This document shows, in pieces, positions 46,711 through 55,405 of a stretch of 64,000 bases of DNA. Both the position numbers and the translations under genes were made by a program. Source of the stretch: Marisediminitalea oceani (GTDB lineage Bacteria; Pseudomonadota; Gammaproteobacteria; Enterobacterales; Alteromonadaceae); the NCBI RefSeq assembly GCF_003731635.1, contig NZ_RCUA01000005.1, positions 1 through 64,000 of the forward strand, given 5' to 3'. Numbering within the stretch: the first letter of the stretch is position 1; every line of letters begins with the position of its first letter. The notes beneath the pieces were generated by a model. It had not been told where the DNA came from. It searched no databases and saw only the letters and a program-made list of their open reading frames with translations.

Positions 46711-47436
46711 ATGTCTAACATTGCCGTTTTAAACAACGTTGATCACGCTGATATCAAGATCAGTGTTAGTGACACCAACAGCACCAGTGATAACGTCAAC
46801 CGTTGCCAGATCTATGCATCTGAAATCACTGAGTTACAAAAAGAATTCCCCATCCTCATTTATCGCGGCGAAGAGACTGAGTCCTTGCAGTTGCATGCTA
46901 TTCTGGGGCTGGAAAAAAATGAAAACCTGTTTTTATCCGCGAGCGGATGGACAACCCGTTATGTGCCGGCATTACTGGCTCGTGGTCCGTTTAGCATTGG
47001 CTACAGCAAAAACGACAATGGCGAACCCACGGATCCTAAAATCTGCCTCGATATGGACGATGCCCGGGTAAACAGTAACGAAGGCGAAGCCGTGTTTATG
47101 CCAATGGGGGGCGAGTCCCAGTACCTGCAGTATGTCAAAAAGGCGCTGCAAACCATTGAAACCGGCGCACAGTACAACCACACCTTATTTACCTTAATTA
47201 ATGAGCTGGATTTATTGGAGCCGGTGTCAATTCAGATTAAATTAAGTAATGTTGAACAGGTTAATCTGAACAACTATTACACCATTAATCAGCAAAAGCT
47301 CAGCGCCCTTGAGGGGGATCAACTCGCTAAGCTCAATCAGTACGGTATCCTTAGCTCATTATTTTTTATTCTGTCTTCAATGGGCAATTTTCAGCGTCTT
47401 ATCGAGCTAAAGAACGCTAAGTCGGCAGTACTGTAA
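46711..47436 (+). CDS. SapC family protein
   Basis: A 241-aa SapC-like protein (the S-layer-associated SapC family). Recognised from FPILIYRGEETESLQLHAILGLEKNENLF, GWTTRYVPALLARGPFSIGYS and the position after a TonB receptor. The function of the family is unknown. It has no signal peptide and so is likely cytoplasmic. The next gene starts 20 bp later. Confidence 0.85.
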   Translation: MSNIAVLNNVDHADIKISVSDTNSTSDNVNRCQIYASEITELQKEFPILIYRGEETESLQLHAILGLEKNENLFLSASGWTTRYVPALLARGPFSIGYSKNDNGEPTDPKICLDMDDARVNSNEGEAVFMPMGGESQYLQYVKKALQTIETGAQYNHTLFTLINELDLLEPVSIQIKLSNVEQVNLNNYYTINQQKLSALEGDQLAKLNQYGILSSLFFILSSMGNFQRLIELKNAKSAVL

Positions 47437-47456
47437 TTATTTAAGGACGCATTACC

Positions 47457-48482
47457 ATGACGGCCAATCAGGTACTTGTGTTAGAGGGCATTTCACCCGA
47501 CAACATTCCTTTTGACGATCTTTTTGCGTTAAATAAACCGGTGATACTTAAAGGGCTGGTGAACAACTGGCCGCTGGTACAAGCTGGCAAACAGTCTGTT
47601 GAACAGGTCATGGCGCAGCTTACTGAAAACGATACCGGTCGGCCGTTGCTGGCCTATCGAGCGCCAGCACACATTAAATCGCGTTTTGGTTACAACGACA
47701 CCTGCACGGGCTTTAACTATAGCAGCGAAAAAACGCGTCTCTCTGACGTGCTGGCACAAATCAAAGCCGGTTTCAGTGACGATGAACACGAATACCTGTA
47801 TATCAACTCCTTGCGATTTGATCAGGGCCTGCCTGAATTAAGTAAAGCCAATACGCTCAATTTTTCGCATCCGGAATTCATCAATAACCAGCCGGTACCT
47901 AAAATCTGGATCGGTACGGAATCGGTGGCGGCGGCGCATTTTGATCAACCCAAAAATGTTGCCTGTTGTGTATTAGGTAAACGCCGCTTTACGCTGTTTT
48001 CGCCAGAGCAGGTAGACAATTTATACCCCGGTCCGCTGTCGCCAACGCCTGGCGGGCAGGTGGTTACCACCGCTAATCTTGATGAGCCCGACTTTGAAAA
48101 ATTCCCACGCCTGAAAACCGCGCTGGAAAATGCCTGGATCGCTGATCTGGAACCCGGTGACGGACTGTATTACCCCAGTATGTGGTGGCATGAGGTCAGG
48201 GCGTTTGACCGCTTTAACGTTATGGTTAATTTCTGGTGGATGACAGCCAAACCTTATCTGGGCAACCCCATGGACCTGCTCATGCATGGCATGCTCACCC
48301 TGCGCGATAAACCGGCCGAGGAAAAAGCCGCCTGGCGTGCATTGTTTGACTATTATGTGTTTGGAGAGGGCGAAAAAGTCATCGAGCATTTGCCGGTAGA
48401 ATGTCATGGTCCGCTGGCACAGATGGATGAATTATCGGCGCGCCGTTTACGCGCAATGTTACTGAATAACCTTAATCGATAA
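47457..48482 (+). CDS. cupin-8/JmjC-like iron- and 2-oxoglutarate-dependent oxygenase family protein
   Basis: A 341-aa double-stranded beta-helix protein. The iron-binding facial triad is visible: HFD in AAHFDQPKNVACCVLG and a distal His in PSMWWHEVRAFDRFNVMVNFWW. The N-terminal NKPVILKGLVNNWPLVQAGK is the usual cupin-8 opening. Members hydroxylate side chains of proteins or other molecules; the substrate here is unknown. It is placed between sapC and the first halogenase gene, 20 and 14 bp away. Confidence 0.85.
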   Translation: MTANQVLVLEGISPDNIPFDDLFALNKPVILKGLVNNWPLVQAGKQSVEQVMAQLTENDTGRPLLAYRAPAHIKSRFGYNDTCTGFNYSSEKTRLSDVLAQIKAGFSDDEHEYLYINSLRFDQGLPELSKANTLNFSHPEFINNQPVPKIWIGTESVAAAHFDQPKNVACCVLGKRRFTLFSPEQVDNLYPGPLSPTPGGQVVTTANLDEPDFEKFPRLKTALENAWIADLEPGDGLYYPSMWWHEVRAFDRFNVMVNFWWMTAKPYLGNPMDLLMHGMLTLRDKPAEEKAAWRALFDYYVFGEGEKVIEHLPVECHGPLAQMDELSARRLRAMLLNNLNR

Positions 48483-48496
48483 ATAGGCTTAAATTA

Positions 48497-49993
48497 ATGG
48501 CGCAAAAGAAAACCCGTGTTGTTGTAGCCGGCGGCGGCACTGCCGGATGGTTAACCGCGTTTAGTTTAGTGACCCGTTTAGGTAACGTGCTGGATATCAC
48601 GTTAGTTGAGTCTGATCAGATTGGCACCGTGGGAGTAGGGGAAGCAACCATTCCTACCATGTGCAATTTTCATCAGCTGATGGGCATCAACGAACAAGAG
48701 TTTATGGCTGCGACAAACGCCACCTTTAAGCTGGGGATTCAGTTTGATAACTGGGCAAACGACGGTGACAGTTATATTCACTCTTTCGGCGAAATAGGTC
48801 AGCGTTCATGGATGGCCGAATTTCATGAATTCTGGATGGAAGCCGTGGCTAATGGTCAGCAGGATAGTCTGGAAGACTATTGCCTGGAATTAAAAGCTGC
48901 CAAAGCCAATAAGTTTGCCACTAAGATTGGTAATCGGCCGCTTAACTTTGCCTACCACCTCGACGCTACGGCTTATGCTGCTTACCTTAGAAAGAAATCA
49001 GAAGCTGCCGGTGTTACCCGTTGTGAGGGTAAAATTCAGTCGGTAGATACCGATCCTCAAAGTGGTAACCTAACCCGCCTGACGCTGGATACGGGTATTG
49101 CGATCGAAGGGGATGTGTTTATTGATTGCACCGGTTTTAGGGGGCTATTAATAGGCGAACATCTTGGTGTCGGATATGAAGACTGGAGCCACTGGCTGGC
49201 TGCCGATCGGGCGATTGCCATTCAAACCCAGTCTACCGAAGCGCCCAAACCATACACTATCGCCACGGCCCATAAAGCCGGTTGGCAGTGGCGTATTCCG
49301 CTACAGTCGCGGGTCGGTAATGGTATTGTTTACAGCAGTCGCTATTTAAGTGACGAGGATGCACTGGCAACCCTTAAGCAAAACCTCGACGGTGAAATGC
49401 TAACCGAACCCCGTTACCTTAAATTTAAGACCGGCCGACGGGAGAAAGCCTGGCATAAGAACTGTATCGCGGTTGGATTGGCCAGTGGCTTTTTAGAGCC
49501 GCTGGAATCTACCAGTATTCACCTGGTTACCACCGCGCTTATCCGCCTGATGAAGCTATTTCCGTTTAGCAATGACCACGAACTGCTGGCTGAGCAATAT
49601 AATCGAGAAACGCAAAAAGAGATGGAGACCATCCGCGATTTTATTATTTTGCACTACAACCTGACGAAACGTACCGACAGTGATTTCTGGGATCATTACC
49701 GCACTATGGATATTCCGGAACCCTTAGCCCACCGAATGGCTATCTTTGCGCAAAACGGCTACGTGTGGCCCGACGATGTGGCGCTGTTCAGAGTCGATTC
49801 CTGGGTGCAGGTAATGATGGGCCAGGGCCTGATGCCAGCGCAGCATCACGGGGCCAGTCGAATGCTTCCCACCGACGGTTTAAAACAGCAACTCAGTGCT
49901 TTCAAGCAATCGGTTAATAATGCGCTGGGCCAGTTACCCGCTCATGCCGACTTTATTGCCCGGTATTGTCCGGCCGGCAAGCAGGTTAAGTAA
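48497..49993 (+). CDS. FAD-dependent tryptophan-halogenase-like protein 1
   Basis: A 498-aa flavin-dependent halogenase fold. GGGTAGW at 12-18 binds FAD, VGVGEATIP follows at 45-53, the hypohalous-acid Lys is Lys78 in ATFKLGI, and the WxWxIP motif is intact as WQWRIP at 263-268. LASGFLEPLESTSIHLV contains the acidic residue matching the catalytic Glu of PrnA. This set supports an active halogenase, but proteins in TonB/SapC loci usually do not halogenate free tryptophan. It precedes a second paralogue by 9 bp; no dedicated flavin reductase is near. Confidence 0.88.
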   Translation: MAQKKTRVVVAGGGTAGWLTAFSLVTRLGNVLDITLVESDQIGTVGVGEATIPTMCNFHQLMGINEQEFMAATNATFKLGIQFDNWANDGDSYIHSFGEIGQRSWMAEFHEFWMEAVANGQQDSLEDYCLELKAAKANKFATKIGNRPLNFAYHLDATAYAAYLRKKSEAAGVTRCEGKIQSVDTDPQSGNLTRLTLDTGIAIEGDVFIDCTGFRGLLIGEHLGVGYEDWSHWLAADRAIAIQTQSTEAPKPYTIATAHKAGWQWRIPLQSRVGNGIVYSSRYLSDEDALATLKQNLDGEMLTEPRYLKFKTGRREKAWHKNCIAVGLASGFLEPLESTSIHLVTTALIRLMKLFPFSNDHELLAEQYNRETQKEMETIRDFIILHYNLTKRTDSDFWDHYRTMDIPEPLAHRMAIFAQNGYVWPDDVALFRVDSWVQVMMGQGLMPAQHHGASRMLPTDGLKQQLSAFKQSVNNALGQLPAHADFIARYCPAGKQVK

Positions 49994-50002
49994 GGGCCAG
50001 GC

Positions 50003-51553
50003 ATGCAAAAGAATATCACCCGGGTTGTGGTTGTAGGCGGTGGTACCGCCGGTTGGCTTACCGCTGGCATTATTGCGGCCAAGAACCCTCTGGTTGGCGA
50101 GAACAGTCACACTGAAGTCATTCTGGTGGAATCGCCTGACGTTAAAAACCTTGGCGTGGGTGAGGGAACCTGGCCTACTATGCGCGACACGCTGCGGTTG
50201 CTGGGCATTGCCGAAAAGCAGTTCCTCAGTGAATGTGAGGCTAGTTTTAAGCAGGCTTCAAAGTTTGTTGGCTGGCAGCAGGGCGGTGAGGATAAGTATT
50301 ACCATCCCTTTACGGCACCTGCGGGGTTTGGTGCGGTTAATCTGGTTGAGGCCTGGCACGATGAAGGCTGCCCGGGCGACTTTGAATCCTGGGTCTGTGC
50401 TCAGGGCATGGCCTGTGAGCGCTATCAGGCGCCGAAAATGCCCCAATTACCCGAATACGCTTACAATTTTAATTACGGCTACCATTTAAGCGCCGATAAA
50501 TTTGTCGCGCTCCTTCATCGTCATTGCACTGAGCAACTCGGCGTACAGTATAAAAGCGCCCATGTTGCCGGGATCCAGAGTCATCCCGATGGCGCAATAG
50601 CGGCTATCGAACTGGCAGAAGGCGAGCCGTTGGCCGGTGACTTATTTATTGATTGCAGTGGATTTAGTGCGCGCTTAATCGGCCAGCATTACAACGTTCC
50701 CTTTGTTTCTAAACGGCACATTTTATTTAACGACACGGCAGTGGCAGCCCAGGTGAACCATGCCAGTGACCAAACGCCAATAGCCTCGTGTACGGTTGCT
50801 ACGGCAAGACCTCACGGGTGGGTGTGGGATATCGCGTTACAGTCGCGCCGCGGTATCGGCCATGTTTTTGCCAGCGAGCTAACTACCGAGACTCAGGCTG
50901 AGGACGCATTAAGAGCTTATATCAGCAGTGATGAGTCTTTGAGCCAGAAAGCGATTATGCCGCGAACCATCCGCTTTGATCCCGGCCACCGGGCGCGATT
51001 CTGGGAACATAACTGCGTTGCAATCGGGGTATCCGCTGGTTTTGTTGAACCGCTGGAAGCCACGGCACTGGTACTGATTGAAAAGTCGGCGGAGTGGATA
51101 GCCGACCAACTGCCGCGCAGCCGGGCTGCCATGGCAGTGCTACGTAAACGCTACAATGAAATGACGGACGCACGGTGGGGCGAGATCATTGACTTCATCA
51201 AACTGCATTATGTATTAAGTGAGCGCCGCGACAGCCCCTATTGGCAGGCCCATGCCGATCCTGCTTCCTGGACAGACAGCCTCCGGGATGCTTTGCAGTT
51301 ATGGCAAAGTCAGCCGCCTGGCTTGTTAGAAACCAATCTGCGCCAGGAGCTTTTCTCCTCTGCCAGTAAACAATACGTATTGTATGGCATGGGGTTTCGC
51401 TCCCATGACTGGCAGCCGGGTGGCATTACCAGTCTGCGCAAACCACTAATTGAAAGGGTGCGCCGGGAGTTTTTGCACAATGGCGATAAGCTGTTGGCGC
51501 AGTTGCCAACCAACCGGGAATATTTTAACCGGCTTAAGGCGGCTAGCGCTTAG
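50003..51553 (+). CDS. FAD-dependent tryptophan-halogenase-like protein 2
   Basis: A 516-aa paralogue of the preceding gene: GGGTAGW at 12-18, GVGEGTWPTM, Lys83 in ASFKQASKF, and VSAGFVEPLEATALVLIE. The WxWxIP motif is changed to WVWDIA (273-278), with Pro replaced by Ala, and IP becomes WP in GEGTWP. This may alter the active-site lid or substrate while keeping the catalytic Lys. It is the last gene of the TonB operon; its final 11 bp overlap the convergent Pmp3-like gene. The function is unknown. Confidence 0.86.
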   Translation: MQKNITRVVVVGGGTAGWLTAGIIAAKNPLVGENSHTEVILVESPDVKNLGVGEGTWPTMRDTLRLLGIAEKQFLSECEASFKQASKFVGWQQGGEDKYYHPFTAPAGFGAVNLVEAWHDEGCPGDFESWVCAQGMACERYQAPKMPQLPEYAYNFNYGYHLSADKFVALLHRHCTEQLGVQYKSAHVAGIQSHPDGAIAAIELAEGEPLAGDLFIDCSGFSARLIGQHYNVPFVSKRHILFNDTAVAAQVNHASDQTPIASCTVATARPHGWVWDIALQSRRGIGHVFASELTTETQAEDALRAYISSDESLSQKAIMPRTIRFDPGHRARFWEHNCVAIGVSAGFVEPLEATALVLIEKSAEWIADQLPRSRAAMAVLRKRYNEMTDARWGEIIDFIKLHYVLSERRDSPYWQAHADPASWTDSLRDALQLWQSQPPGLLETNLRQELFSSASKQYVLYGMGFRSHDWQPGGITSLRKPLIERVRREFLHNGDKLLAQLPTNREYFNRLKAASA

Positions 51554-51701
51554 CAATAATATAAACCGCGTGCACAATGCCCGGGATATAGCCCAGCAGC
51601 GTCAGTAAAATATTGATCCAGAATTGCGCGCCAATACCGACTTGCAGAAACACGCCCAGCGGTGGCAGTAAAATTGACAATAAAATGCGTAGAATATCCA
51701 T
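51543..51701 (-). CDS. Pmp3/YqaE-family small membrane peptide
   Basis: A 52-aa very hydrophobic peptide with two membrane segments: MDILRILLSILLPPLGVFLQ and FWINILLTLLGYIPGIVHAVYII, the classical Pmp3/YqaE layout with PPLGV. ATG 51701 follows AAGGTG; an upstream in-frame codon would add ten residues and is less likely. Members affect membrane potential and stress tolerance. Its tail overlaps halogenase 2 by 11 bp. Confidence 0.92.
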   Translation of the reverse strand: MDILRILLSILLPPLGVFLQVGIGAQFWINILLTLLGYIPGIVHAVYIIAKR

Positions 51702-51764
51702 GGTTTTCACCTTATTTGTGTAGAAAACCATGGATGTTGCAAGGGCCTTGCCAGTTAGTAGTAA

Positions 51765-52997
51765 TTAGTGACAACAGCTGGCCTGGGAAGACTTAGTCAT
51801 TTTTTGTTGCAGTGCCTGCCAGCCATTTCTAATCATTAAACCACCGAGGAGAACAGCACACAGTGCATAGATTGGTGAGATCTCTCCATGTTCGTGGGTT
51901 GACTGACCAAGCGCAATCCACGACTGCAGGGAAAACTGATCGACCAGCAGGTTTAAACCATAGCCCAGCACTATACTTGCGCTCATTACACTGGTGATAT
52001 ACAGAATGAGAGTTCGTTTACCCATCTCCTTGGCAATCATCCCCATGGTTGAAATATTCGTGGCCGGGCCAGCCAGTAAAAAAACCAATACGGCACCAGG
52101 AGATAATCCAGCACTTAAAAAGCCTACCGCAATAGGCGTAGATGCCGTGGCACAGATGTACATAGGAATACCAATCACTGCCATAACCAGCATGGCCACC
52201 AGACCGTCGCCCCAACTGGTAAGAAAGTCGGTGGGTACCCAGGTTTGAATTGCTGCGGCCAGCGCCAGGCCAATCAACAACCAGACGGTAATATCAATAA
52301 GTAGTTTGCCACTGGAAAATTGCCAGATAGCGGCGACTTTGTCTGTAAAGCCAGGTTTATTTGCAGGTGAGGCTGAGCTGTCTTCGCTGTCGCAGCAAGA
52401 AGATGTACTTGCTGGTGTTGCCTTTGCTTTATCAGTGCTGCAGCAGGATGCAGTGCTTACCGGCTCAGCAGGCTTGCTGCTGCAACAGGATGTCGTTGTT
52501 TCTGCTACTTTTGCTTTACTGCTACAGCAGTTTTGGGGGGCTTCGGCCGGTGTGGCAGGGGCCTCATGGGTGGTCGCTGGTGCTTCTTTATCGAACCATT
52601 TCACCATCATTCCGGCGTAGATAGCGCTGACAATGGCGCAAAATGGACGCACTATAGCGAACAGCGGGCCAAGCAACGCGTAGGAAACAGACACTGAGTC
52701 TACCCCGGTTTCCGGCGTGGAGACCAAAAATGAGACAGTCGCGGGTTTGGAGGCGCCGCTGCGGCGTAAGCCCACCGCTGCAGGAATAACCCCACATGAA
52801 CAAAGAGGCAGGGGAGCGCCAATGACTGCCGCTTTACCAACTGCGCCGGTACTGGCACTGCCCATGTGTTTTTGTAACATGCTGATGGGGACCAGTTCAT
52901 GCATCAGGCCGGCAACCAGTAGCCCGAGCAATAACCACGGCGCTGACTCCATAAACAGTAATAAAAAGTTTTGTGCTAACAGGGCAATATCGCTCAT
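51765..52997 (-). CDS. SO_0444-type Cu/Zn efflux permease with Cys-rich insert
   Basis: A 410-aa inner-membrane permease (about eight membrane segments) of the SO_0444/SO_0445 Cu/Zn efflux group. The first half carries PLPLCSCGVIPAAVGLRRSGASKPATVSFLVSTPETGVDS, and the loop at about residues 155-215 has four CC motifs (NCCSSK, TTSCCSSKPAE, TASCCSTDK and SSCCDSED), a soft-metal-binding hinge; SQASCCH ends the protein. It overlaps the MerR gene by 4 bp and shares its operator. Metal specificity (Zn, Cu or Cd) is unknown. Confidence 0.9.
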   Translation of the reverse strand: MSDIALLAQNFLLLFMESAPWLLLGLLVAGLMHELVPISMLQKHMGSASTGAVGKAAVIGAPLPLCSCGVIPAAVGLRRSGASKPATVSFLVSTPETGVDSVSVSYALLGPLFAIVRPFCAIVSAIYAGMMVKWFDKEAPATTHEAPATPAEAPQNCCSSKAKVAETTTSCCSSKPAEPVSTASCCSTDKAKATPASTSSCCDSEDSSASPANKPGFTDKVAAIWQFSSGKLLIDITVWLLIGLALAAAIQTWVPTDFLTSWGDGLVAMLVMAVIGIPMYICATASTPIAVGFLSAGLSPGAVLVFLLAGPATNISTMGMIAKEMGKRTLILYITSVMSASIVLGYGLNLLVDQFSLQSWIALGQSTHEHGEISPIYALCAVLLGGLMIRNGWQALQQKMTKSSQASCCH

Positions 52998-53416
52998 GAT
53001 GCCTCCATGGAATCCAGTGCCTGCAGGATAGAGCAGTGCTCAGCACTCTCAGGACCGCCGCAACAGGCAGTATGCAGTGTTTTTAATGACATACGAATTT
53101 TCTCCAGCTCAGCAATCTTTTCATCTAACTCCCTCACTTTGCGTGCCGTGACCTGCTTTACCTCTTCACAGGTGTGATCGTCGGGATGCAGACGCAGTTC
53201 CAGAAGCTCGCTGATTTCATCAAGGGTAAAGCCAACGGCCTTGGCCCGCTTAATAAATTGCAGGCGGGCTAAATCGTCAGCAGAAAATAACCGGTAACCG
53301 GCATCCGAACGCTGTGATGCCTGTACCAACCCTTTGTTTTCATAAAAGCGTACGGTGTCGACAGTCAGCCCGGTGAGTGATGCCAATTGGCCAATTTTGT
53401 AATGTTTAGTCTTCAT
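52994..53416 (-). CDS. MerR-family metal-responsive regulator (ZntR-like)
   Basis: A 140-aa MerR activator: IGQLASLTGLTVDTVRFYENKGLV helix-turn-helix, a long dimer helix, and metal ligands Cys in HPDDHTCEEV and in the C-terminal HTACCGGPESAEHCSI, the ZntR pattern of paired Cys and His. The ATG lies seven to eight bases from the predicted -10 box of the operator promoter, so the mRNA has almost no leader. It is the first gene of the operon with the efflux permease. Confidence 0.9.
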   Translation of the reverse strand: MKTKHYKIGQLASLTGLTVDTVRFYENKGLVQASQRSDAGYRLFSADDLARLQFIKRAKAVGFTLDEISELLELRLHPDDHTCEEVKQVTARKVRELDEKIAELEKIRMSLKTLHTACCGGPESAEHCSILQALDSMEAS

Positions 53417-53423
53417 ACTGGTA

Positions 53424-53454
53424 GTTTAAACCCTGGAGTTAGCTCCAGAGTCAA
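53424..53454 (-). promoter_or_regulatory. ZntR/MerR operator-promoter
   Basis: On the minus strand TTGACT (-35) is followed by CTGGAG..CTCCAG (dyad 53433-53448) and TTAAAC (-10), with a 19-bp spacer, the elongated spacing diagnostic of MerR-type promoters. The sequence closely resembles the E. coli zntA promoter as I recall it. Confidence 0.88.
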
Positions 53455-53474
53455 GCATAGCAAAAAAATAACCG

Positions 53475-54335
53475 TCATACAGTTGCGGCAACTTCCATGC
53501 TGCAGCTGATAAACGCTTGAATGGCGCTGGATGGATTATCTTTACGGGATACCAGATAGGTAGGGGCATTTGCAATGTCGCTATCTACTGGAGCTATTTT
53601 AAGCCCGCTGGTCTGATGCAGCGTCAACAATGAACGGGGCACCATGCCAATTCCCATTCCGGCGATGACACAGCCAATCATGGTAAAGTGGCTGGGGATC
53701 TCTATGACCTTTTCGCAAGTATGCCCGTGCTTTTTAAACCAGGTTTCCAGGCGGTGGCGATAGGAGCAGCCTTTCTGATAGCCAACCATGGTCAGCGAGG
53801 TCGGTAGCTCATCTATGTCCGGCCAGTCAGCCGGCATAATAAGCACTAATTCTTCATCAAAACAGGCCACGCAATGCAAACGGGGATCATCGGGTGGATC
53901 GGCAGCCATGACCACATCCAGCTCGCCATCTATCACTTTTTCAATCAGTGGCATGGATGCCCGGGTAATCAATTCTACCTGCACAGCATGATAATGCTGG
54001 TGAAAAGCCGATAGTATGTCGGGTAAGCGCGATGCGGCACTGCTTTCCATAGAGCCCAGGCGCAGTAAACCCGAAGGCTCTTTCTGGGTTAACTCCGCTA
54101 TGGCACTTTTGTGTAACTGCAATATCTGATTGGCGTAGTCGAGTAGCCGAAGTCCTGCAGAGGTAACGGTGAGGCGATTATTGGTGCGCAGGAACAGCTC
54201 CACATTGAGTTCCTGTTCGAGTTTTTTGATCCGTGCTGTCACGTTTGAAGGCACGCGATGCAGTGACTCGGCCGCACGGCTAACACTGTCATGCTCAATG
54301 ACGGCTTTAAAAACGGTAAGGTCGGCAATATCCAT
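53475..54335 (-). CDS. LysR-family transcriptional regulator
   Basis: A 286-aa LysR regulator with N-terminal wHTH (DLTVFKAVIEHDSVSRAAESLHRVPSNVTARIKKLEQELNVELFLR) and an effector domain containing CSYRHRLETW. It diverges from the EamA permease gene; two strong dyads lie between them. It probably controls that transporter and itself. Confidence 0.9.
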   Translation of the reverse strand: MDIADLTVFKAVIEHDSVSRAAESLHRVPSNVTARIKKLEQELNVELFLRTNNRLTVTSAGLRLLDYANQILQLHKSAIAELTQKEPSGLLRLGSMESSAASRLPDILSAFHQHYHAVQVELITRASMPLIEKVIDGELDVVMAADPPDDPRLHCVACFDEELVLIMPADWPDIDELPTSLTMVGYQKGCSYRHRLETWFKKHGHTCEKVIEIPSHFTMIGCVIAGMGIGMVPRSLLTLHQTSGLKIAPVDSDIANAPTYLVSRKDNPSSAIQAFISCSMEVAATV

Positions 54336-54359
54336 CAGTACTTCCAGGTTAAGGCGATG

Positions 54360-54384
54360 ACTCTTTCATAAATAATGAAAGAGT
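54360..54384. promoter_or_regulatory. LysR operator candidate 1
   Basis: ACTCTTTCAT and ATGAAAGAGT are perfect 10-bp arms separated by five bases, a dyad of the T-N11-A kind used by LysR proteins, 25 bp before the LysR start and about 80 bp before the EamA start. Confidence 0.7.
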
Positions 54385-54395
54385 TGTTCTTCAAT

Positions 54396-54412
54396 ATTCA
54401 TTATAAATGAAT
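54396..54412. promoter_or_regulatory. LysR operator candidate 2
   Basis: ATTCATT and AATGAAT are 7-bp perfect arms with a three-base loop, in the same intergenic region as the first dyad. It shares the TTCAT/ATGAA core with it, so it may be an activation site near the EamA promoter. Confidence 0.55.
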
Positions 54413-54463
54413 GTTTGGGTAGCTTATACTCATCACTCATAAAATCAACGGGGATCACAACAC

Positions 54464-55405
54464 ATGAGTGACACTGGTGCACATTCGCCATCACAACCGA
54501 TAACAGCAATGCCTATGGCCGGACTGGCGTATGCGCTGTGTGCAGTGATGATTTGGACCGGATTTATTTTGGTGTCCAAGGCCGGGGCCTTAGCAGCTCT
54601 GGCCACCCCGGATTTGATTATGGTGCGCTTTGGTACCGCGTTTGTATTGTTTTCTCCGTTTATCTGGCGACATCGTAACGTGATCTGCCAATGGCGTATG
54701 GCGGTGTTGGGTAGTATTGGCGGGCTCGCGTACGCCTTATCGGTGTTTACCGGTTTCGCTCATGCACCGGCTACCCATGCGGCGCTGTTACTACCAGGCC
54801 TGATGCCCATTATGATTGCGGTATTTGCTTATTTTGTTGCTGGCGAGCGGCATAAATTATCGTCCTGGCTGGGGATCGCGGTAAGCAGTCTGGGTATAGC
54901 TGCATTGTTAATCGAGACGCTGCTGGTTGATAATCGCTTTTGGTTTGGTGATATGAGCTTTATTGTTGCCTGTATGTGCTGGGGCGTGTTTACCGTTTTA
55001 TTGCGGCGCTGGCAGTTTGCCCCATGGCACGCCACGCTGGGGATCATCACGGTAACGACGCTGTTGTTTACGCCCGTTTATGTATTGTGGCTACCACATA
55101 ATCTCAGCGAAGCTTCCTGGCAAATGCTGGGGTTACAGGCTTTTTATCAGGGCGTAATGGCAACTACTATTCAGATGGTCCTGTATGGTCGGGCGGTACA
55201 CTTAATTGGCGCGACCCGAATGGGCGGCCTGATGGCGTTAGTACCGGTTTTTGCCAGTGTTCTGGCTGTGCCGTTATTTAACGAGCAATGGACGCCAGGG
55301 CTAACCATTGCGTTATTGCTAATCCTTGCCGGTACGCTGATCAGTAATTTTCCGGTTCGGTTGGTAATCGGGAAGTGGCGCCGAAAGTCATCCTGTACGG
55401 CGTAA
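54464..55405 (+). CDS. EamA/DMT-family transporter
   Basis: A 313-aa inner-membrane protein with about ten membrane segments and two EamA repeats; APATHAALLLPGLMPIMIAVFAYFVAGER and the matching late repeat TRMGGLMALVPVFASVLAVPLFNEQ are typical. Members export amino acids or metabolites; the substrate is unknown. It is divergent from the LysR gene at 53475. Confidence 0.9.
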   Translation: MSDTGAHSPSQPITAMPMAGLAYALCAVMIWTGFILVSKAGALAALATPDLIMVRFGTAFVLFSPFIWRHRNVICQWRMAVLGSIGGLAYALSVFTGFAHAPATHAALLLPGLMPIMIAVFAYFVAGERHKLSSWLGIAVSSLGIAALLIETLLVDNRFWFGDMSFIVACMCWGVFTVLLRRWQFAPWHATLGIITVTTLLFTPVYVLWLPHNLSEASWQMLGLQAFYQGVMATTIQMVLYGRAVHLIGATRMGGLMALVPVFASVLAVPLFNEQWTPGLTIALLLILAGTLISNFPVRLVIGKWRRKSSCTA

